The position numbers were made by a program, and so were the translations under genes. From Ophiocordyceps camponoti-saundersi (nom. inval.) (taxonomy: Eukaryota > Ascomycota > Sordariomycetes > Hypocreales > Ophiocordycipitaceae), in NCBI GenBank assembly GCA_003339415.1, contig PDHQ01000080.1, positions 1 to 64,000 on the forward strand: a stretch of DNA of 64,000 nt. Reading direction: 5' to 3'. The notes beneath the pieces are model-generated. The model was not told where the DNA came from, searched no databases, and saw nothing but the letters and a program-made list of their open reading frames with translations. Of the stretch, positions 11,300-26,100 are shown piece by piece. Each line of letters starts with the position of its first letter. The first letter of the stretch is position 1.

Positions 11300-14200
11300 A
11301 TATAATATACCTCCCTATTTTAATAATATTATAGCTTATTAACTTAAGTTTTACTAAGTTTATATACCTTATAATAAGGAGAATAACTAGCGATTTATAT
11401 AATAAATATTTTTAAATATAAAAAAGAAAAGTTTAGCTATTATATAATAATAGTACTAATAGGAGAGTAATAAGCGGAAATCTAACTAATAGCTATATTA
11501 TTATCTAATATCTTTATCTACCTTAATAATATTTAGGATTCTAAGCGTATTAAAGCTATTATTATCTAATACTTAAGTTATTTTCTAGTAATTTTACTTA
11601 TAAGTTATAATAAGGTAATAGTAAAATTATACTATATTTACGCTAGAAATCCTTACCTATTTAATATATATTAAATAAATAGTAATAAAGCTTATATTAC
11701 TTATATATAGCGGTTTTATATAATAAAATACTTTTTTATATAATAAGGCTAAGCGTTATAAACTCCTAAGCTAGTATTTTATACTTTAGTAACTATTTTT
11801 ATTAAGTTACCTAATAGCTAATAATAGGGATAAGTAATAGTAATACTAGGCGGAGCGCCTTTTAACGCGGAGGAGTATATTATTATCTTAAACGATAAGT
11901 AGTAAAGGGCGGGGGTAGAAAAAAAGTAATAGTAAGGTTAAACGATAAGGAAAAAGGAAAAGAAAAAAAATTAAAAAAAAAGAAAAAAAATTAAGCGTTT
12001 AGGACTTATAGCTTTGCTTTTTTTCTGAGAATTAAGTATAAGGGTTAGATAATACTTAGAAAAAATTAATAGTAATTTTCGTATAAAAATAATAGAAAAA
12101 AAATATAAAAATATAAAAAAAATAAAAAAGTAAGGATAGAGGGTTAGATAAAGTAAAGATATAAAAAAGAAAAAAGTATAAGTTTTATATAACTTAGGTA
12201 AGTTATTAGATAGTAGCTTTAATTCGTAACTTATAGGAATTTATAGAAATAAGGGTTAATAAGGCTAAGTTAAAGCTATTATTAATATAAGCGTTAGCTA
12301 AATTATTTTTACTATTAATCTATTATATTTTTAAAATTTCCTTACGCTTATATAACTTATAAATAGCTATAATATTAATTATTAGCTATTTTTTTATTAT
12401 TAAGCTAAGCTTTATTAAGTAATTATATAATAAATATAAGTTTATATAAAAAATAAAAAAGATTAGAGGCGTGCTTAAAGATTATATAATAGTTTAAATA
12501 GTTAAGTAAAAGGCTAGGCCGATATTAACGCTATTTATTATATTATAAAGTTCGCTTACTAAGATATTTTAAGTAACTTTTTTATATTTCGTAAAGGTTT
12601 AGTAAAAAATATTACCTTATATAACGAATAAGTTAAAAGATTAGTTTTCCTTACTAAGGATAATTAAAGTACTAAGCTATAAGGTAAGGTTCTTATTATT
12701 CGCGAATAACTTATCTATAAAAATAAATAGTTTCGTATAAAATAAGTTAAGCGGAATAAACTATAAATTATAGGTAATATTATTAATTTACTATTAGATA
12801 TATTTATTAAAAGCTAAAATATCTTATAAGGAAGGATTAGTTATTTAAGCGGCTACCGTAAGGTTATATAACGCTTTTAGTTAATAGGTAGAAGTAATAT
12901 ATACTCCTCGGGCTCGCTAGCTAATAAAGTCCTATAAAGTAATATTAGCGGTTAGGTTAATAACGTAAAAGCCCTTTACTTATCTTTTCTATATAAGAAT
13001 AATATTATATAATTCGCGCGTAATATAACTACTATTAAAGTTAATAGATAAGCTATTAGTAAGGAATATTTTAAGCTTCGTACGAAGCTTTGCTTATTTT
13101 AACTTATTTTCCTTAAGTTTAGAGAATATATTAGATATAAAAAAGAATATATTATCTATTTATAAGCTTATTATTCCGAATAAATCGAGGCTAGCTATTA
13201 TAAATAAAAGATATAGATTATATAATAAAGGCGTTATATAAAAGTTTATATAATAATAATTATAATATATTTTAAACTAATATAATTCTAATTTTATTAG
13301 CCCGTATAGTAGCTTCTTAATATATAAAAAAGTATAAGGTAAATATTAATTTTATAGTTTTTTAGGAAAGTACGTATATATCGTATAACTTAAGGGATCG
13401 GCAGACTATATATATACTTATATAATATCTCGTAGTTCGCCTTAGTAATTATATAATATTATAAAGGTAAGTCTAAAAGTAAAAAGGAGGCGCTATAATA
13501 TACGTAAAATTATAGGTAATTATATAAAGATTTCCTCTTTACTATTATCTCTATAGCCCTAAATAACTAGGCGGGATTTTTCGTAAAAGCTATTATTTAA
13601 GTTTTTTATTTCTTATATAAGATACGTTTTAAAAATATATTTTATAAAATCCGAGGAAAGGTTATATCGGATAAAGGTAAAAACTTCCTATATAGAGAGT
13701 ATATTAATTTCCTTATAATCGGAGGCTTTAAATAGTTATCTTAAGGTAATAATAATACCTTATTACCGTAATTATATAATAAGTATATAGTTATCTTTTT
13801 CCTTTATAATAATAAATATAGAGGGAAAAGCTTTATATAAGTTTTTATCGTATAGGGGTATAATTAGGATTTCGAACTATATTTTTTTCTCTATAAGTAT
13901 AGTAGGGAGGGAGCGGAGATAGGGTTTAACTTATATTATACGAAATCTAGTTAGTTTTATAGGAAATTTAAGGATAATATCCTAGCTATTAAAACTAGAA
14001 ATATAAAAAAGACCTTATTATTTATCTTTTTTACGCTAAATAAGAACTTTACTTTAAAAAAAAGTAATAAGATATTATATAAGTTAGGTTTATTTTAAGT
14101 ATAGAGAGCGCGTAAAATATTCGCTTAAGCTTTAATTTATTATACCTATTTTATAGCGCGCTAAATTACTTAAGCTCTTATAGTAATATTAGGGGCCGGG

Positions 14201-17200
14201 GGCGAGTTATATAAAATATAAGGGTAAGCGCTAAAAATAAAAAATATTAAGATAAGGCTATTTAGTTTAGCTATATTATTAATAGCCTTAATAGCTATCT
14301 AAAAAATAATTATATTATTAGTTTTAATATTAATTTCTTATTATAAGATATTATACGCCCGCTTAAGAGGGGCGTATATATATTCGACCTTGCCGATCGC
14401 CTAATACGCTTCGATAAGCACTTTTTTATATATAGTGCTAAGTAGTTTCGCGTTTATACGAAACTCTAAAAAGGAAAAGTTAATCTTAATATTATAAGAG
14501 ATAATATCTAGTAAGCCTTAGTATATATAAATCTAGTATTTATATAAGGCGTTTTAAGTATTTACTGCTAATATATTTTATATAAAGGCGGTAGCTTAGA
14601 AAGATATAGCTTTATTAATAGCGTATAAAACTAGCTTACTATTAAGGTAAAAAATATTAATAACTAATAAGTAATTAAAGTTATAGTTATTTTTAAAGGA
14701 GAATTTAAATTACTAAGGTTTTAAGTTATACGATTAGTATTAGTAATATAAACGTTAGATTAACTTAAGGGCTACGGGGGTTATATCCGAAAAACTAGCC
14801 TTTTTTAGTAAGTTATAAAGCTATTATATATAGGGGTAGCTAAAACGTTAATAAAGCTATCGTAATTCTTATTCTATATAATATAATATAGATTTTTACT
14901 TTAAAATATTAAGAAATAGATATCCCTATTTCCTAATAATAGGAATTATTATATTATTATATTATATAATAATATCCTTTATATTATTATAAAAAGTATA
15001 AAAGCGGTTAGTATTTTTAAAATAGAAAAAGAATAGGGTAGAAATATCGAGAATATAGTAAAGGACTTTACTAAGGGGGTTTTATATAATAATAGTTCCG
15101 ATTAGCTTAGTAAGTTCTAAGAAGCTAAAATAGATTATATTCTTAGTTAGGGTTTAGTTAATAATTATATAAGGGTATTCCTAAATATAAGCTTCTACTT
15201 ATAGTTTACTTATAGTTAAGATTTACGTAGCTTTTATATTTTAAAGCTCGCTTTAGTATATTATATAATATATATCGGAAAGGAGGAATTATTCCGTAGG
15301 AACTATTAGGGCCTTTAGTTAGTAGATATTATCGCCGGTAAGGCGGTATATATAGGCCGCTATAGTAAAAAATAAAACCGCGTTTTCGCCGCTAACGATT
15401 TCTTTTTTAATATCGGAGTTTTCGTTATATAATTATAAAAATTAGGAATCTTATTTATTAGAACTTTTATATAATAAGAGGAATACGCTAAATTTTTCCT
15501 TCGTAAGGGGGTCTTAGCTAGTTTCTTTATAATTAGTAAAATATTACTTATATACGCGTTAGATATTATCTAACTTATAATTTATAAACTAATATTCTTC
15601 TTTTTTATATATAAAGTATTTTTATATTATATAAGGTTAGAATTAGCGTTATTATAAGGAAAAACGTTATATAAAGGGCGATTATTATTAGTAAGGAGTA
15701 AAAGAAGATTATCTAAGGTTTATATAATATTTATTATAATTAAGGTAGCGTTATTTAATAAAAAACTAATTAGTAGTTTTATCTATAATAATAGTAAGGG
15801 AGGAATAGAGGCGATTAATAAATATTTCGTACGATATATTTTAGAATATTATAGCTAATTTAAGTTTTAAAACGCTATAATAAGCTTATACGATAGTAAT
15901 AAGAAATTATTTTTCTTTTTAATAGTTAGGTTTAAAAGCTTATTAAATAAGTTAAAGTTTATTAAGGAGGGTATTAAGTAAATTTATTATAGTTTTATTA
16001 AGGTTTTCTTATTATATAATATTAAAAGAAAAAGTAGTTTAATCTATCTAATATAATAAATAGTTTATATAAGTATTAAAATATATATTTAAATAAGTAT
16101 AAATTTTATCTTATCGTTTATCTAATCCGATAAAGTATAAATAATAATCTTAAGCTTTATTTAAAAAAATATTTAGAAAAATAGCGTAAAATTAATTTTC
16201 CGTTATACTAATATAGGAGTAATAGCTAATAAAAATCCTAGCCTTATCGATTAGTATATTATATAGCCGCTTTATATAGTTCTAATCTTTTCGCTAACTC
16301 TTAAAGAAGGCGGTAACCTTATCTAAGGAGATTAGTTTATTTACTACTTTTTATATTAATAGTAATATATAAACTTATACGATACCTATTAAGGCTTAAT
16401 TTATCGGTTCCGGAAAGGTCTAAGTTAGGGTTACTAAGGGTAGCTATATATTTAAGTTATATAAAATAGTTAACTCCTATATATAAGTTATACGAAGTAA
16501 GGGTTTAGCTAAGATACTTCGTAATAGCTATATTAAGATATATTTTAACTTAGGGGGCTATACTAAGTATAAAGCTTATATTATATAATTTAGAAAAGTT
16601 AGTTTAGAAAAGGGGGGGTAGTCTAACCGTATAGAAGGGGCTTCTTATAGGTTAGGGGGTAAAACGTTTTCTAGTTTAGTTTTAAGGAGTTATATAAAGC
16701 GTTTAATTAATATACTATTTCCGATAAGTAGGATATATTATATAACTATAATTTAAGTTAGTTTTTTTAAGAATATACGGTAAATATATTTTAGCTAATA
16801 GTAAATTTATCTTTAAAGTTCTAATTAAATTATATGAAAAAAGTTATCCTTATAAAGGTTAAAATAAATAATATCGTATATCTATTAAGTAATAAACGTT
16901 ATTAATTTAACTTTATTAGGAGGTTATATAAGGTTAGGTTATATATCTTAATAAACCGGGTTCATACTTTAAGTTTAGATATAAGGGTTAACTTCGCTTC
17001 CTTCTATTATTTTATTATATAAAGCTAAAGTTTTATTTATTACCGTTATTATAGTTAACGTATTTATTATTTCCTATTTAACTTCTAAGGTTATAGAAGT
17101 TATATTATTATTATTACGTTTCTAGAACGCTATTAAAGGTAGTATTATACGACTAGTAAAAAGTACTAAGCTAAATATAGCTTTTTAGTAAGGACTTTAT

Positions 17201-17330
17201 TATTAGTAAGTATTATATATTACCTTAATCTTTTAGTTTTAATAGTAGTACCGGGTAAAAATAGCTTTTCGGTAAGAACTAATATTAAGAAGTAAGGTAA
17301 AAGTATAAGTATTAGTTAATAGCGGGCATA
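11300..17330 (-). pseudogene. copia-1 gag-pol polyprotein, RIP-inactivated
   Basis: Read on the minus strand through RIP stops, the reverse transcriptase is clear. KASDYKEI lies near 13730-13695, then SRLVIQGY near 13585 followed by the SKEEI...Q.P.ILR..QRLLF region (to ~13483). The segment PLSYTIYTYFPK...LYIKKLLYG lies near 13400-13270, and a degraded IDNIFFF catalytic box (from TDD-type) near 13145-13120. A SKLKENKLKQAKLRTK segment follows. Right of the reverse transcriptase, ~14400-15900 is integrase and its C-terminal tail; gag occupies ~16000-17330. The far left end (11300-13000) should hold RNase H. TAA/TAG are frequent and no start codon survives. Confidence 0.85.
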
Positions 17331-17340
17331 AGGGCTCTTC

Positions 17341-17356
17341 GGTATCGTACGATACC
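17341..17356. repeat. 16-bp perfect palindrome beside the copia-1 5' LTR
   Basis: GGTATCGTACGATACC is a perfect palindrome located 62 bases inside the 5' LTR, in the leader between LTR and gag. In copia-2 the equivalent site (~29301-29316) has decayed to GGTATTATATAATACT by transitions. A role in the leader RNA, such as packaging or dimerisation, is conceivable but is inference from position only. Confidence 0.6.
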
Positions 17357-17417
17357 TATCTCGTTATTTTAGCTAATTTATAGTTAACTAATAATAATTA
17401 ATATAATTACTAATTAA

Positions 17418-17718
17418 TATTAAGTAGTCTTTATATATATATATAGGTAAGAGAAAATAAAGGTAACTTAAATTAAGTATAATTAAAGATAAATACTTTT
17501 CCTTTATCGTACGAGGAAGAGCGGCTATATAGCTAGATAATACTTTACTTCTATACCCTCCTTCTTCTTATCTAAGCCACCTCCTACCTCCTAAGTTATA
17601 CGAGGCATAACTTAGGTAGTAATATATATTTCGTTAAAGGCTTCCTTATATCCGTACTATCCTTTATATATATATCGTATAGTAGATATAAAGAGGTATA
17701 GAGAGATAATATCTAATA
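17418..17718 (-). repeat. copia-1 LTR, upstream (5') copy
   Basis: This is the 301-base 5' LTR on the coding strand, gap-free against 10418-10718. It is followed on the right by the TSD ATAGC and then by the continuation of element L1. Confidence 0.95.
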
Positions 17719-17723
17719 ATAGC

Positions 17724-20700
17724 GTTTATTAAGCCTTAATAGCGCTAATAAGCTTTAGAGGACTTATTTAGCTTACTTATTACTATCTCTTATATTATTT
17801 AAAAATTAGTTAAAGCTACTTTTTATAAAGTAATAAGTAAGGAGTTAGACTCCGCCTTTAAAGCTTTAATTTAAGCTAGCGTAGTTATAAACTTTACCCT
17901 AAACTTTGCCTCCCTTATAGCGCCCCCTATATAGCTAGTTTTAGTAAAAATAAAAGGGGAGGTATTTATATTAGTAAAAAAATATCCTAGTAGTTAATAA
18001 AGTTCCGGTACTTACTTCTTAAAAAATTATTTAGAAAGTTAATAAAGTTATAAGCTACTTTATAATAGTTACCGCGCGCTAATTTTTTAATAATAATCTT
18101 ATTATTATATTTAACTTAAAATATAAGGATTTTATTTTTAAGAATAAATAAGTAGCTTAAGCTTTTAAAGTAAAAGCTAAATATATATATTAAACTTATA
18201 TTATTATTATTAAGAGTATTTAAACCTTAGTAGCTAACTATAACTATAATACGCTATTTAATATTATTAGGAAAGTAAATAAAGTTAATATAATTTAAGC
18301 GAAAGTACTTTAACCTTAGCGTATTATTAGTAAAGAAGCTTCGTAAACTTATTTTATTATAAGCTAAAATAGCGTAAAAGATATAAATAAGCTTTACTTA
18401 AATAAAGTAATTATAAATATAAAGATAATTTATTATAAACTTTATAAAAACTCTCTATATTTTAAATAATATTATAAATATTTTTAATTTAAATATATTA
18501 TTAAGTATTATTAAGAGGCCCTTTAATATAAATATTATATAACTATTTTATATAATAATAAAGAAGAAAACTACCTTATATAAAAAGGAGAAAAACCTTA
18601 TTATTATATTTTATATAAAAGTATATACTTTATATAATTAAAAAACTACTTAAAATCCCGGAAATAAGAAAGCTATATTAAAGTTAGCTTTTTTAATAAA
18701 CTTTACTTTTTTTAATTATTATAATTTACTTAACCTCCGGCTTTTATTTAATAGTAACTTTATAAAAGTAATAAAAGCTTTATTATAGTTTTTCCGAAAA
18801 AGTAAGTATATTATAAATCCCTAAAAATACGCTTTATTAATCCTTTTATAATACGCTACTTACTTAAGTCTCCTTAAAAAGCTCTTAACTTAATAATACC
18901 TATAAAAGCTATAAGCTATATAATAAATTTTATAATTTATAACTAGCTTTATAATAATCCTAAGCAGAGTTTATATTAATAAACCTTATATAACTAAAGT
19001 AATTATAAATAACTATTCCTAATACTTAATTTTTATAAAAATTATAACCTTATTATAAAATATATAAAAAATTAACTACTTTATTTAGCTTACTTTATTT
19101 AATAAAAAGAGCTATAATATTATTATTATATAAGAATTTTAGCTTAATATATATAATTACCCTTTATTTCCTAAACTTACTTCTTACCGCCCTATTTAAG
19201 GTAAAAATAAAGCTTTTCTTTATATATATAAATAGTATAAAATTAGCGCTTAGAATTTTATTATAAATCTTAACTTTATTAGAGTTTCTTTTTATAGCTA
19301 GCTTTAAGTATTTATTATTTACTCCTTACTATTTAGAATATATATTAAACTTCTCTTACGCTTATTACCTTCTCTTTCCTCTCTATACTCCGCCTTTACC
19401 TCCGCTCCGCTAATTATTCTTAGTAACTTTAATACTTATTACCCCTCCTAAAACTTTAATAAACGCACCTCCCTTTACTCCGCGAAGCTTCTCTCCGCTA
19501 TTTACTAACTTTACTTTAAACTCCTTACCCCTTTTTATAAGATTATTTAAAAAATATATAGATAAAAAGCTAATATTATTAACTTAATTTGAAATATATT
19601 TAATTATTTTTTTATATATCTTAGCTTAGATTTTAATTTTTTTTAGCTTTAATTATATTTTTTAATTTATATTATTTATTACCTTTTTCTTTTTAAATTT
19701 TATTTTAATATTATATTAGAAATATTTTAATTTTAATATTTTATAAGTAAAAGTAAAAAACCGCCTTTTATTTTCCGCTATTTAAGCGTATTTTATAGAA
19801 AATATTTAGAAATTAATAATATAGCTATATAAATAATTAAATACTATAATTAGCTTAATAATTTTAAAATTATTTTAATAATATAATTTTTACTTATATT
19901 TATAATAAATTTTAGAAATTATTTTTATAATCTTAGCTATAAAATATATTAAGCGGTATTAGTAAGTATAATTAAACTTTAATTATTAATAAATATATTA
20001 AAATACTATTATATAATAAAAATTATTTATTAGGAAAATAAAAAAGAATAATTAAAAGTAATTTTTTACTTTTAAAAGTAATAACCTTAATATTATATAA
20101 TTTATAGCTTAATAAGTAAGATTTTATAGTTAAGCTTTTTTAAAGCTTATATATACTTCTCCTTTTTAAGAAAATATAAACTCCGCTTTTTAATTATTTT
20201 TCTCCGAAAAGTTAAAGCTTTTAGCTTATAAGTTCTTTCCTTATCTTTTAGTAAATACTTTATATTTTCCTATTTTTTAACTTTTTCCCTCCGATAAATA
20301 TTCCTTTTTAAGTTACTAAAGATAAAGTCCGCTTTACTATTTTTAATATTATATTATAGAAATTTATTAAGCTTAATAATATTCTTATTAGCTTCTTAAA
20401 AAATTATAGATAACCCCTTAGAGTAATGTTAACTAAGCTTTTTAAAAAATATATTACTTATAGATATTTCCTTACTTAATATTAAGCTTTTAATATTATA
20501 ATTTTTTAGAAAGCGAGAAAAAGCTTAAAAATTTATTAAACTTTAAGCGGCTATTATCTTATCTCCCTTTTTAATATTATAAGTAAAATCTTTAAAATTA
20601 TAATAGCGAAGAAAATATCTTATATAGTGGAGTTTATAAGAATCTTATTATAAAGTTAAATAAATAACTAGCTTAATTAGTTTACTAATAACGCTTTACT

Positions 20701-22374
20701 TTCTTTTTAATATTAAATATAATAAGCGCTTTTAATTATATTTTATACTTTAAGCTAATAGAAATTCTTAACTTTTTTAGCTTTTTTAAGTAAATTATAG
20801 CTTTCTTCTACTTTTACCTTTTTAATTATACTTCCTATTTAAAAGTTAATAATAAACTATTAAACCTTTTCCTTATTTTTACTTAAATCCCTTAAGGCTT
20901 CCCGCTCTTTTTAGTATTATTTATCTTTTATATTTTATCTTTTTATAAGCGCTTAAAATAGATAATTAGTATACTTATTATTAGATTTATAAATAATATT
21001 AATATTTTTAATATTAAGCGTTACTTTTACTTAGGTTTACTATTAATATAATATTAGCTTAAGGTATTTATTATAATTAGGTAGCGGAGTATAAAATAAC
21101 CTTTTAGCTACTTAAAAATAAGCTTTTTTACTTTATAAAAGCTTACTTTGCTAATATAATTTTACTAATCCTTAATAGAATTATTATTTAACTTATATAA
21201 AAAGTATATATACTTAAAGTTTAAATTTACTATAAACTCTAATAAAAGCTTTACCTCCGCTACTTTATAAAGAAGCTTAATTACTAATAGCTAGCCTTAA
21301 CTAAGCTTACTTTATTTACTTAAGGCTTTTTACTCTTTTAAGTAAGGGGAATTTATATTAAAGTTATTAAGTTTATAATCGCTTTTAGCGCTATAATTTA
21401 CTCCGCTTTAACCTTATTAAGTAAAGAACCTAAAAGCTTTATTTTCTAATAGCTAGTTATAACTTAATCTAAGTACCTTTATATTATCTCTAAAGTATAT
21501 TAAGCTACCTTTTTTACTATATTAAGTTTAAAACTTTTATTCCCTTTATTAATATTTACTTATTTTACCGCGCTACTTATAGCTACTAACTCCTTTATAT
21601 TAAAAAACTTATAGCTTATATTTACTTTACTTTTAAGAGAATCTTTATATACCTCCGCTAATAGTATAAAGGTTAGCCCCGCTTTACTTATATTCCCTTA
21701 AAATCCCTTTAATTCTTTTTTATTACTTAAGTATAAACTTTAGATATCTCCTCCTAATTCCTTAAAACTTTAAAAGCTTATTTTTATAAAAAGTAATAGC
21801 TTTGCTAAAACTTTAAAAAAAGAAAGCTCCGAAAATATAGCTAGTCCTTTAAATACCTTATTAATAAACCGCCTTAATTAAAACTTAGCTATATTTTATA
21901 AATTTATTAAAGCTTTTTAAAATTCTTTAATAGCACCTTAACTTAGCTTTATAATAATAAAATTAGCTTTAATAAGTTTTTTTATATTTATAATTCGCGG
22001 AGGATAGTTTTTAATATTTTTTACTATATTATTATTATTATTTCTTTATTTTATACTTTATTTTTACCTCCGCTCCCCGCTTTATTATGCCTCGCTTAGC
22101 TTACTTAGCTAACTTACTTTTTTTCCCGCCTTACCCTCCGCTTTACTTATACTTAATAATATTTTTAGCTTTTATAAGCTTATCTTTTAAGCTATTATTA
22201 TCGCTCTCTATTATATATTTTAACGCTACTAATATAAACTTTATAAGAGAAAGCTTTAATATTTAAATAAAGTCTAGCTTAGGCTTTAGCTTTTTTTTAT
22301 TACTCCCTTTACTTTTATTTCCCTCGCTACTCCTTTATCCTCTTTTATATTACTTACCTCCTCCGCTTTATTTA
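17724..22374 (+). mobile_element. Family L element L1, middle segment
   Basis: The region from 17724 to ~20640 is the reverse complement of L2 at ~47446-50325; 20640-22374 is the reverse complement of L4 at ~60600-62690. Both strands contain long frames broken only by TAA/TAG, an effect of RIP on an AT-rich sequence, so openness does not decide polarity. The plus frame at ~19250-19560 is unusually free of stops. Its complement, read in L2 orientation, is a Lys/Arg/Gly-rich frame also interrupted only at former Gln codons. No enzyme motif is recognised. Confidence 0.75.
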
Positions 22375-22675
22375 TATTAAGTAGTCTTTACACGTACATA
22401 TAGGTAAGAGAAAATAAAGGTAACCTAAATTAAGTATAATTAGAGATAGATACCCTTCCTTTATTATATAAGGAAGAGCGGCTATATAGCTAGATAATAC
22501 TCTACTTCTATACCCTCTTTCTTCTTATCTAAGCTACCTCCTACCTCCTAAGTTATATAAAATATAACTTAGGTAATAATATATATTTTATTAAAAGCTT
22601 CCCTATATCTATATTATCCTTTATATATATATTATATAGTAAATATAAAGAGGTATAAAGAGATAATATCTAATA
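22375..22675 (-). repeat. copia-2 LTR, downstream (3') copy
   Basis: This is a 301-base LTR, gap-free against the other three. It keeps TTTACACGTACATA near 22387-22400, where the sister LTRs have lost one or both CpA sites, so it is slightly less mutated at that point. Confidence 0.95.
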
Positions 22676-23199
22676 CTTAACTTTTTCTTTTTATAAAAAG
22701 ATATACTAAATAAAAAGGTATTATATAAAAAAAAACTCCGTTTTCCTAAAAGGTAAATATTTCTAAAGAAAAATAGTTATATAATATTAAATAAGTATAT
22801 AATTAAAAAAATTTCTTAAAATAAATAACGCTTATAATATTATAGTAAAAAGAGATAAAGAAAATAAGCTACTAGCTAAAAAATAAAAATTAGGTTATTA
22901 TATAATTTAACTTATAATATATTTTTATAAAGTTTTATTATAAAAGTTTCTTATAATTATAATATTAAGAAAAATAGGTAGAAAACCGATTTTCTATAAC
23001 CTTATACTAAAAATACTAAAAAATATTACGGAAAATAGGAATTAAAAATTAGATTCTGCCGCCTCTTACTACTTTTAAAAAAGTATAAAAACCCCTCCTC
23101 GCTCCCTCTCTCTCTCTCTCTCTTTCTCTTCCTTTTTTCTTTCTTTCTTTTTTAAGCTAATCGATAAAAATAATAATAATAATTAGAAAAATCTTTAAT

Positions 23200-26100
23200 A
23201 AAAATTAATAAGTTATATAATATACTTAAGTTATTTCTATTAATAATTATTAATTATATAATATACCTCCTTATCCTAATAGCGTTATAACTTATTAACT
23301 TAAGTTTTATTAAGTTTATATACTTTATAATAAGGAGGATAACTAGCGCTTTATATAATAGATATTTTTAAATATAAGAAAGAAAAGTTTAGCTATTATA
23401 TAATAATAATACTAATAAAAAAATAATAAGCGGAGATTTAACTAATAGCTATATTATTATCTAATATTTTTATTTATTTTAATAATATTTAAAATCTTAA
23501 GCGTATTAAAGCTATTATTATCTAATATTTAAGTTATTTTCTAATAATTTTATTTATAAGTTATAGCGGGGTAATAATAAAATTATATTATATTTACGCT
23601 AAAAATCCTTATTTATTTAATATATATTAGATAAATAGTAATAAGGCCTATATTACTTATATATAGCGGTTTTATATAATAAGATATTTTTTCGTATAAT
23701 AAAGCTAAGCGTTATAAACTCCTAAGCTAGTATTTTATACCTTAGTAACTACTCTTATTAAGTTACCTAATAGCTAGCGGCGGGGATAGGTAATAATAAT
23801 ACTAAGCGGAGCACCTCCTAATACGGAGAAGTATATTATTATTTTAAATAACGAGTAATAAAGGGCGGGGGTAGAAAAGAAATAATAGTAAGGTTAAATA
23901 ATAAGGAAAAAGGAAAAGAAAAAAAAATTAAAGGAAAAGAAAAAAAAATTAGGTATTTAAAACTTATAGCTTTACTTTTTTTTTTAAAAAAAAATTAAGC
24001 GTAAGGGTTAGACGATATTTAGAAAGAATTAATAATAATTTTTATATAAAAATAATAAAAAAAAACGTAAAAATATAAAAAAAATAAGAAAGTAAGGATA
24101 AAAAGTTAGATAAAGTAAAAATATAGGAAAGAAAAAAGTATAAGTTTTATATAACCTAAGTAAGTTATTAGATAATAGCTTTAATTTATAACTTATAGGA
24201 ATTTATAAAAATAAAAGTTAATAAAGCTAAGTTAGGGCTATTCTTAGTATAAGCGTTAGCTAAGTTATTCTTATTATTAATTTATTATATTTTTAAAATT
24301 TCCTTACGCTTATATAACTTATAAATAGCTATAATATTAATTATTAGCTATTTTTCTATTATTAAGCTAAGCTTTACTAAGTAATCGTATAACGAATATA
24401 AGTTTATATAGAGAATAAGGGGGATTAGAGGCGTACTTAGAAATCGTATAATAGCTTAAATAGTTAAGTAAAAAGCTAAGCTAATATTAATACTATTTAC
24501 TATACCGTAAAGTTCGCTTACTAAAATACTTTAAGTAACTTTTTTATATTTTATAAAAGTTTAGTAAAAGATATTACCCTATATAATAAATAAGTTAGAG
24601 AACTAGTCTTTCTTACTAAGGATAATTAAGGTACTAAGCTATAAAGTAAAGTCCTTATTATTTATAAATAACCTATCCGTAAAAATAAATAATTTTATAT
24701 AAGATAAGTTAAGCGGAATAAACTATAAATTATAAGTAATATTATTAATCTACTATTAGATATATTTATTAAGGGCTAAAATATCCTATAAGGAAGGATC
24801 GGTTACTTAAGTAGCTATTATAAAGTTATATAACGCTTTTAGTTAATAGGTAAAAGTAATATATACTTCTTAGGCTCGCTAGCTAATAAAGTCTTATAAG
24901 GTAGTATCGGCAGTTAGGTTAATAATATAAAAGCCCTTTACTTATCTTTTTTATATAAAAATAATATTATATAATTTACGCGTAATATAACTACCGTTAA
25001 AGTTAATAAATAAGCTATTAGTAAGGAATATTTTAAGCTTCGTATAAAGCTTTACTTATTTTAACTTATTTTCCTTAAGTTTAGAGAATATATTTAATAT
25101 AAAAGAGAATATATCGTCCGTTTATAAGCTTATTATTCCGAATAAGTCGGGGCTAGCTATTATAAATAAAAGATATAAATTATATAATAAGGGCGTTATA
25201 TAAAAATTTATATAATAATAATTATAATATATCTTAAACTAATATAATTTTAATTTTATTAGCTTATATAGTAGCTTCTTAATATATAAAAAAATATAAG
25301 GTAAATATTAATCTTATAGTTTTTTAGGAAAATACGCGTATATCGTATAACTTAAGGGATTAGTAGATTACGTATACGCTTATATAATATCTTATAGTTC
25401 GCTTTAGTAATTATATAACTTTATAAAGGTAAGTTTAAAAGTAAAAAGGAGGCGCTATAATATACGTAGAATTATAAGTAATTATATAAAGATTTCCTTT
25501 TTACTATTATCTTTATAGCCTTAAATAACTAGGCGGGATTTTTCGTAAGGGCTATTATTTAAGTTTTTTATTTCTTATATAAGACGCGTTTTTAAAATAT
25601 ATCTTATAAGGTTCGAGGAAAGGTTATATTAGATAAAGGTAAAAACTTCTTATATAAAAAGGGTATTAATTTCCTTACGGTTAAAAGCCTTAAATAGTTA
25701 TCTTAAAATAATAATAATACTTTATTACTATAATTATATAATAAATATATAATTATTTTTTTCCTTTATAATAATAAATACGGAGGGAAAAGCTTTATAT
25801 AAGTTTTTATTATATAGGGATATAATCGGGATTTTAAACTATACCTTTTTCTTTATAAGTATAGTAAGGAGGGAGCGGAGATAGGGTTTAACTTATATTA
25901 TATAAAATCTAGTTAGTTTTATAGGGAGTTTAAAGATAACGTCCTAACTATTAAAACTAGAAATATAGAAAGAATTTTATTATTTATCCTTTTTACGCTA
26001 AATAAGAACTTTACTTTAAAAAGAAAGCGATAAGATATTATATAAGTTAGGTTTATTTTAAGTATAAAAAGCGCGTAAAACGTCCGCTTAAGCTTTAATT

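Larger units (their letters stand above)
10418..17718 (-). mobile_element. Ty1/Copia LTR retrotransposon copia-1, complete (7301 bp)
   Basis: This complete element has two 301-bp LTRs (10418-10718, 17418-17718) and a perfect 5-bp TSD, ATAGC, at 10413-10417 and 17719-17723. It is inserted in element L1. Coding is on the minus strand in Copia order: gag right, integrase middle, reverse transcriptase left. LTR ends read TATTAG...TTAATA on the coding strand, i.e. TG...CA after RIP. The two LTRs have equal length, and every difference I checked is a C/T or G/A transition. Copia-2 at 22375-29679 is its close sister. Confidence 0.95.

Noticed and set aside
13480..14400. Plus-strand open frame across the Copia reverse transcriptase region
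   Set aside because: The minus strand carries recognisable Copia reverse transcriptase blocks; the plus frame is a mirror artefact.
19250..19560. Unusually open plus-strand frame as a real gene
   Set aside because: The complementary frame, read through RIP stops, is equally continuous. Openness on both strands is expected after RIP in AT-rich DNA, so no strand can be chosen.
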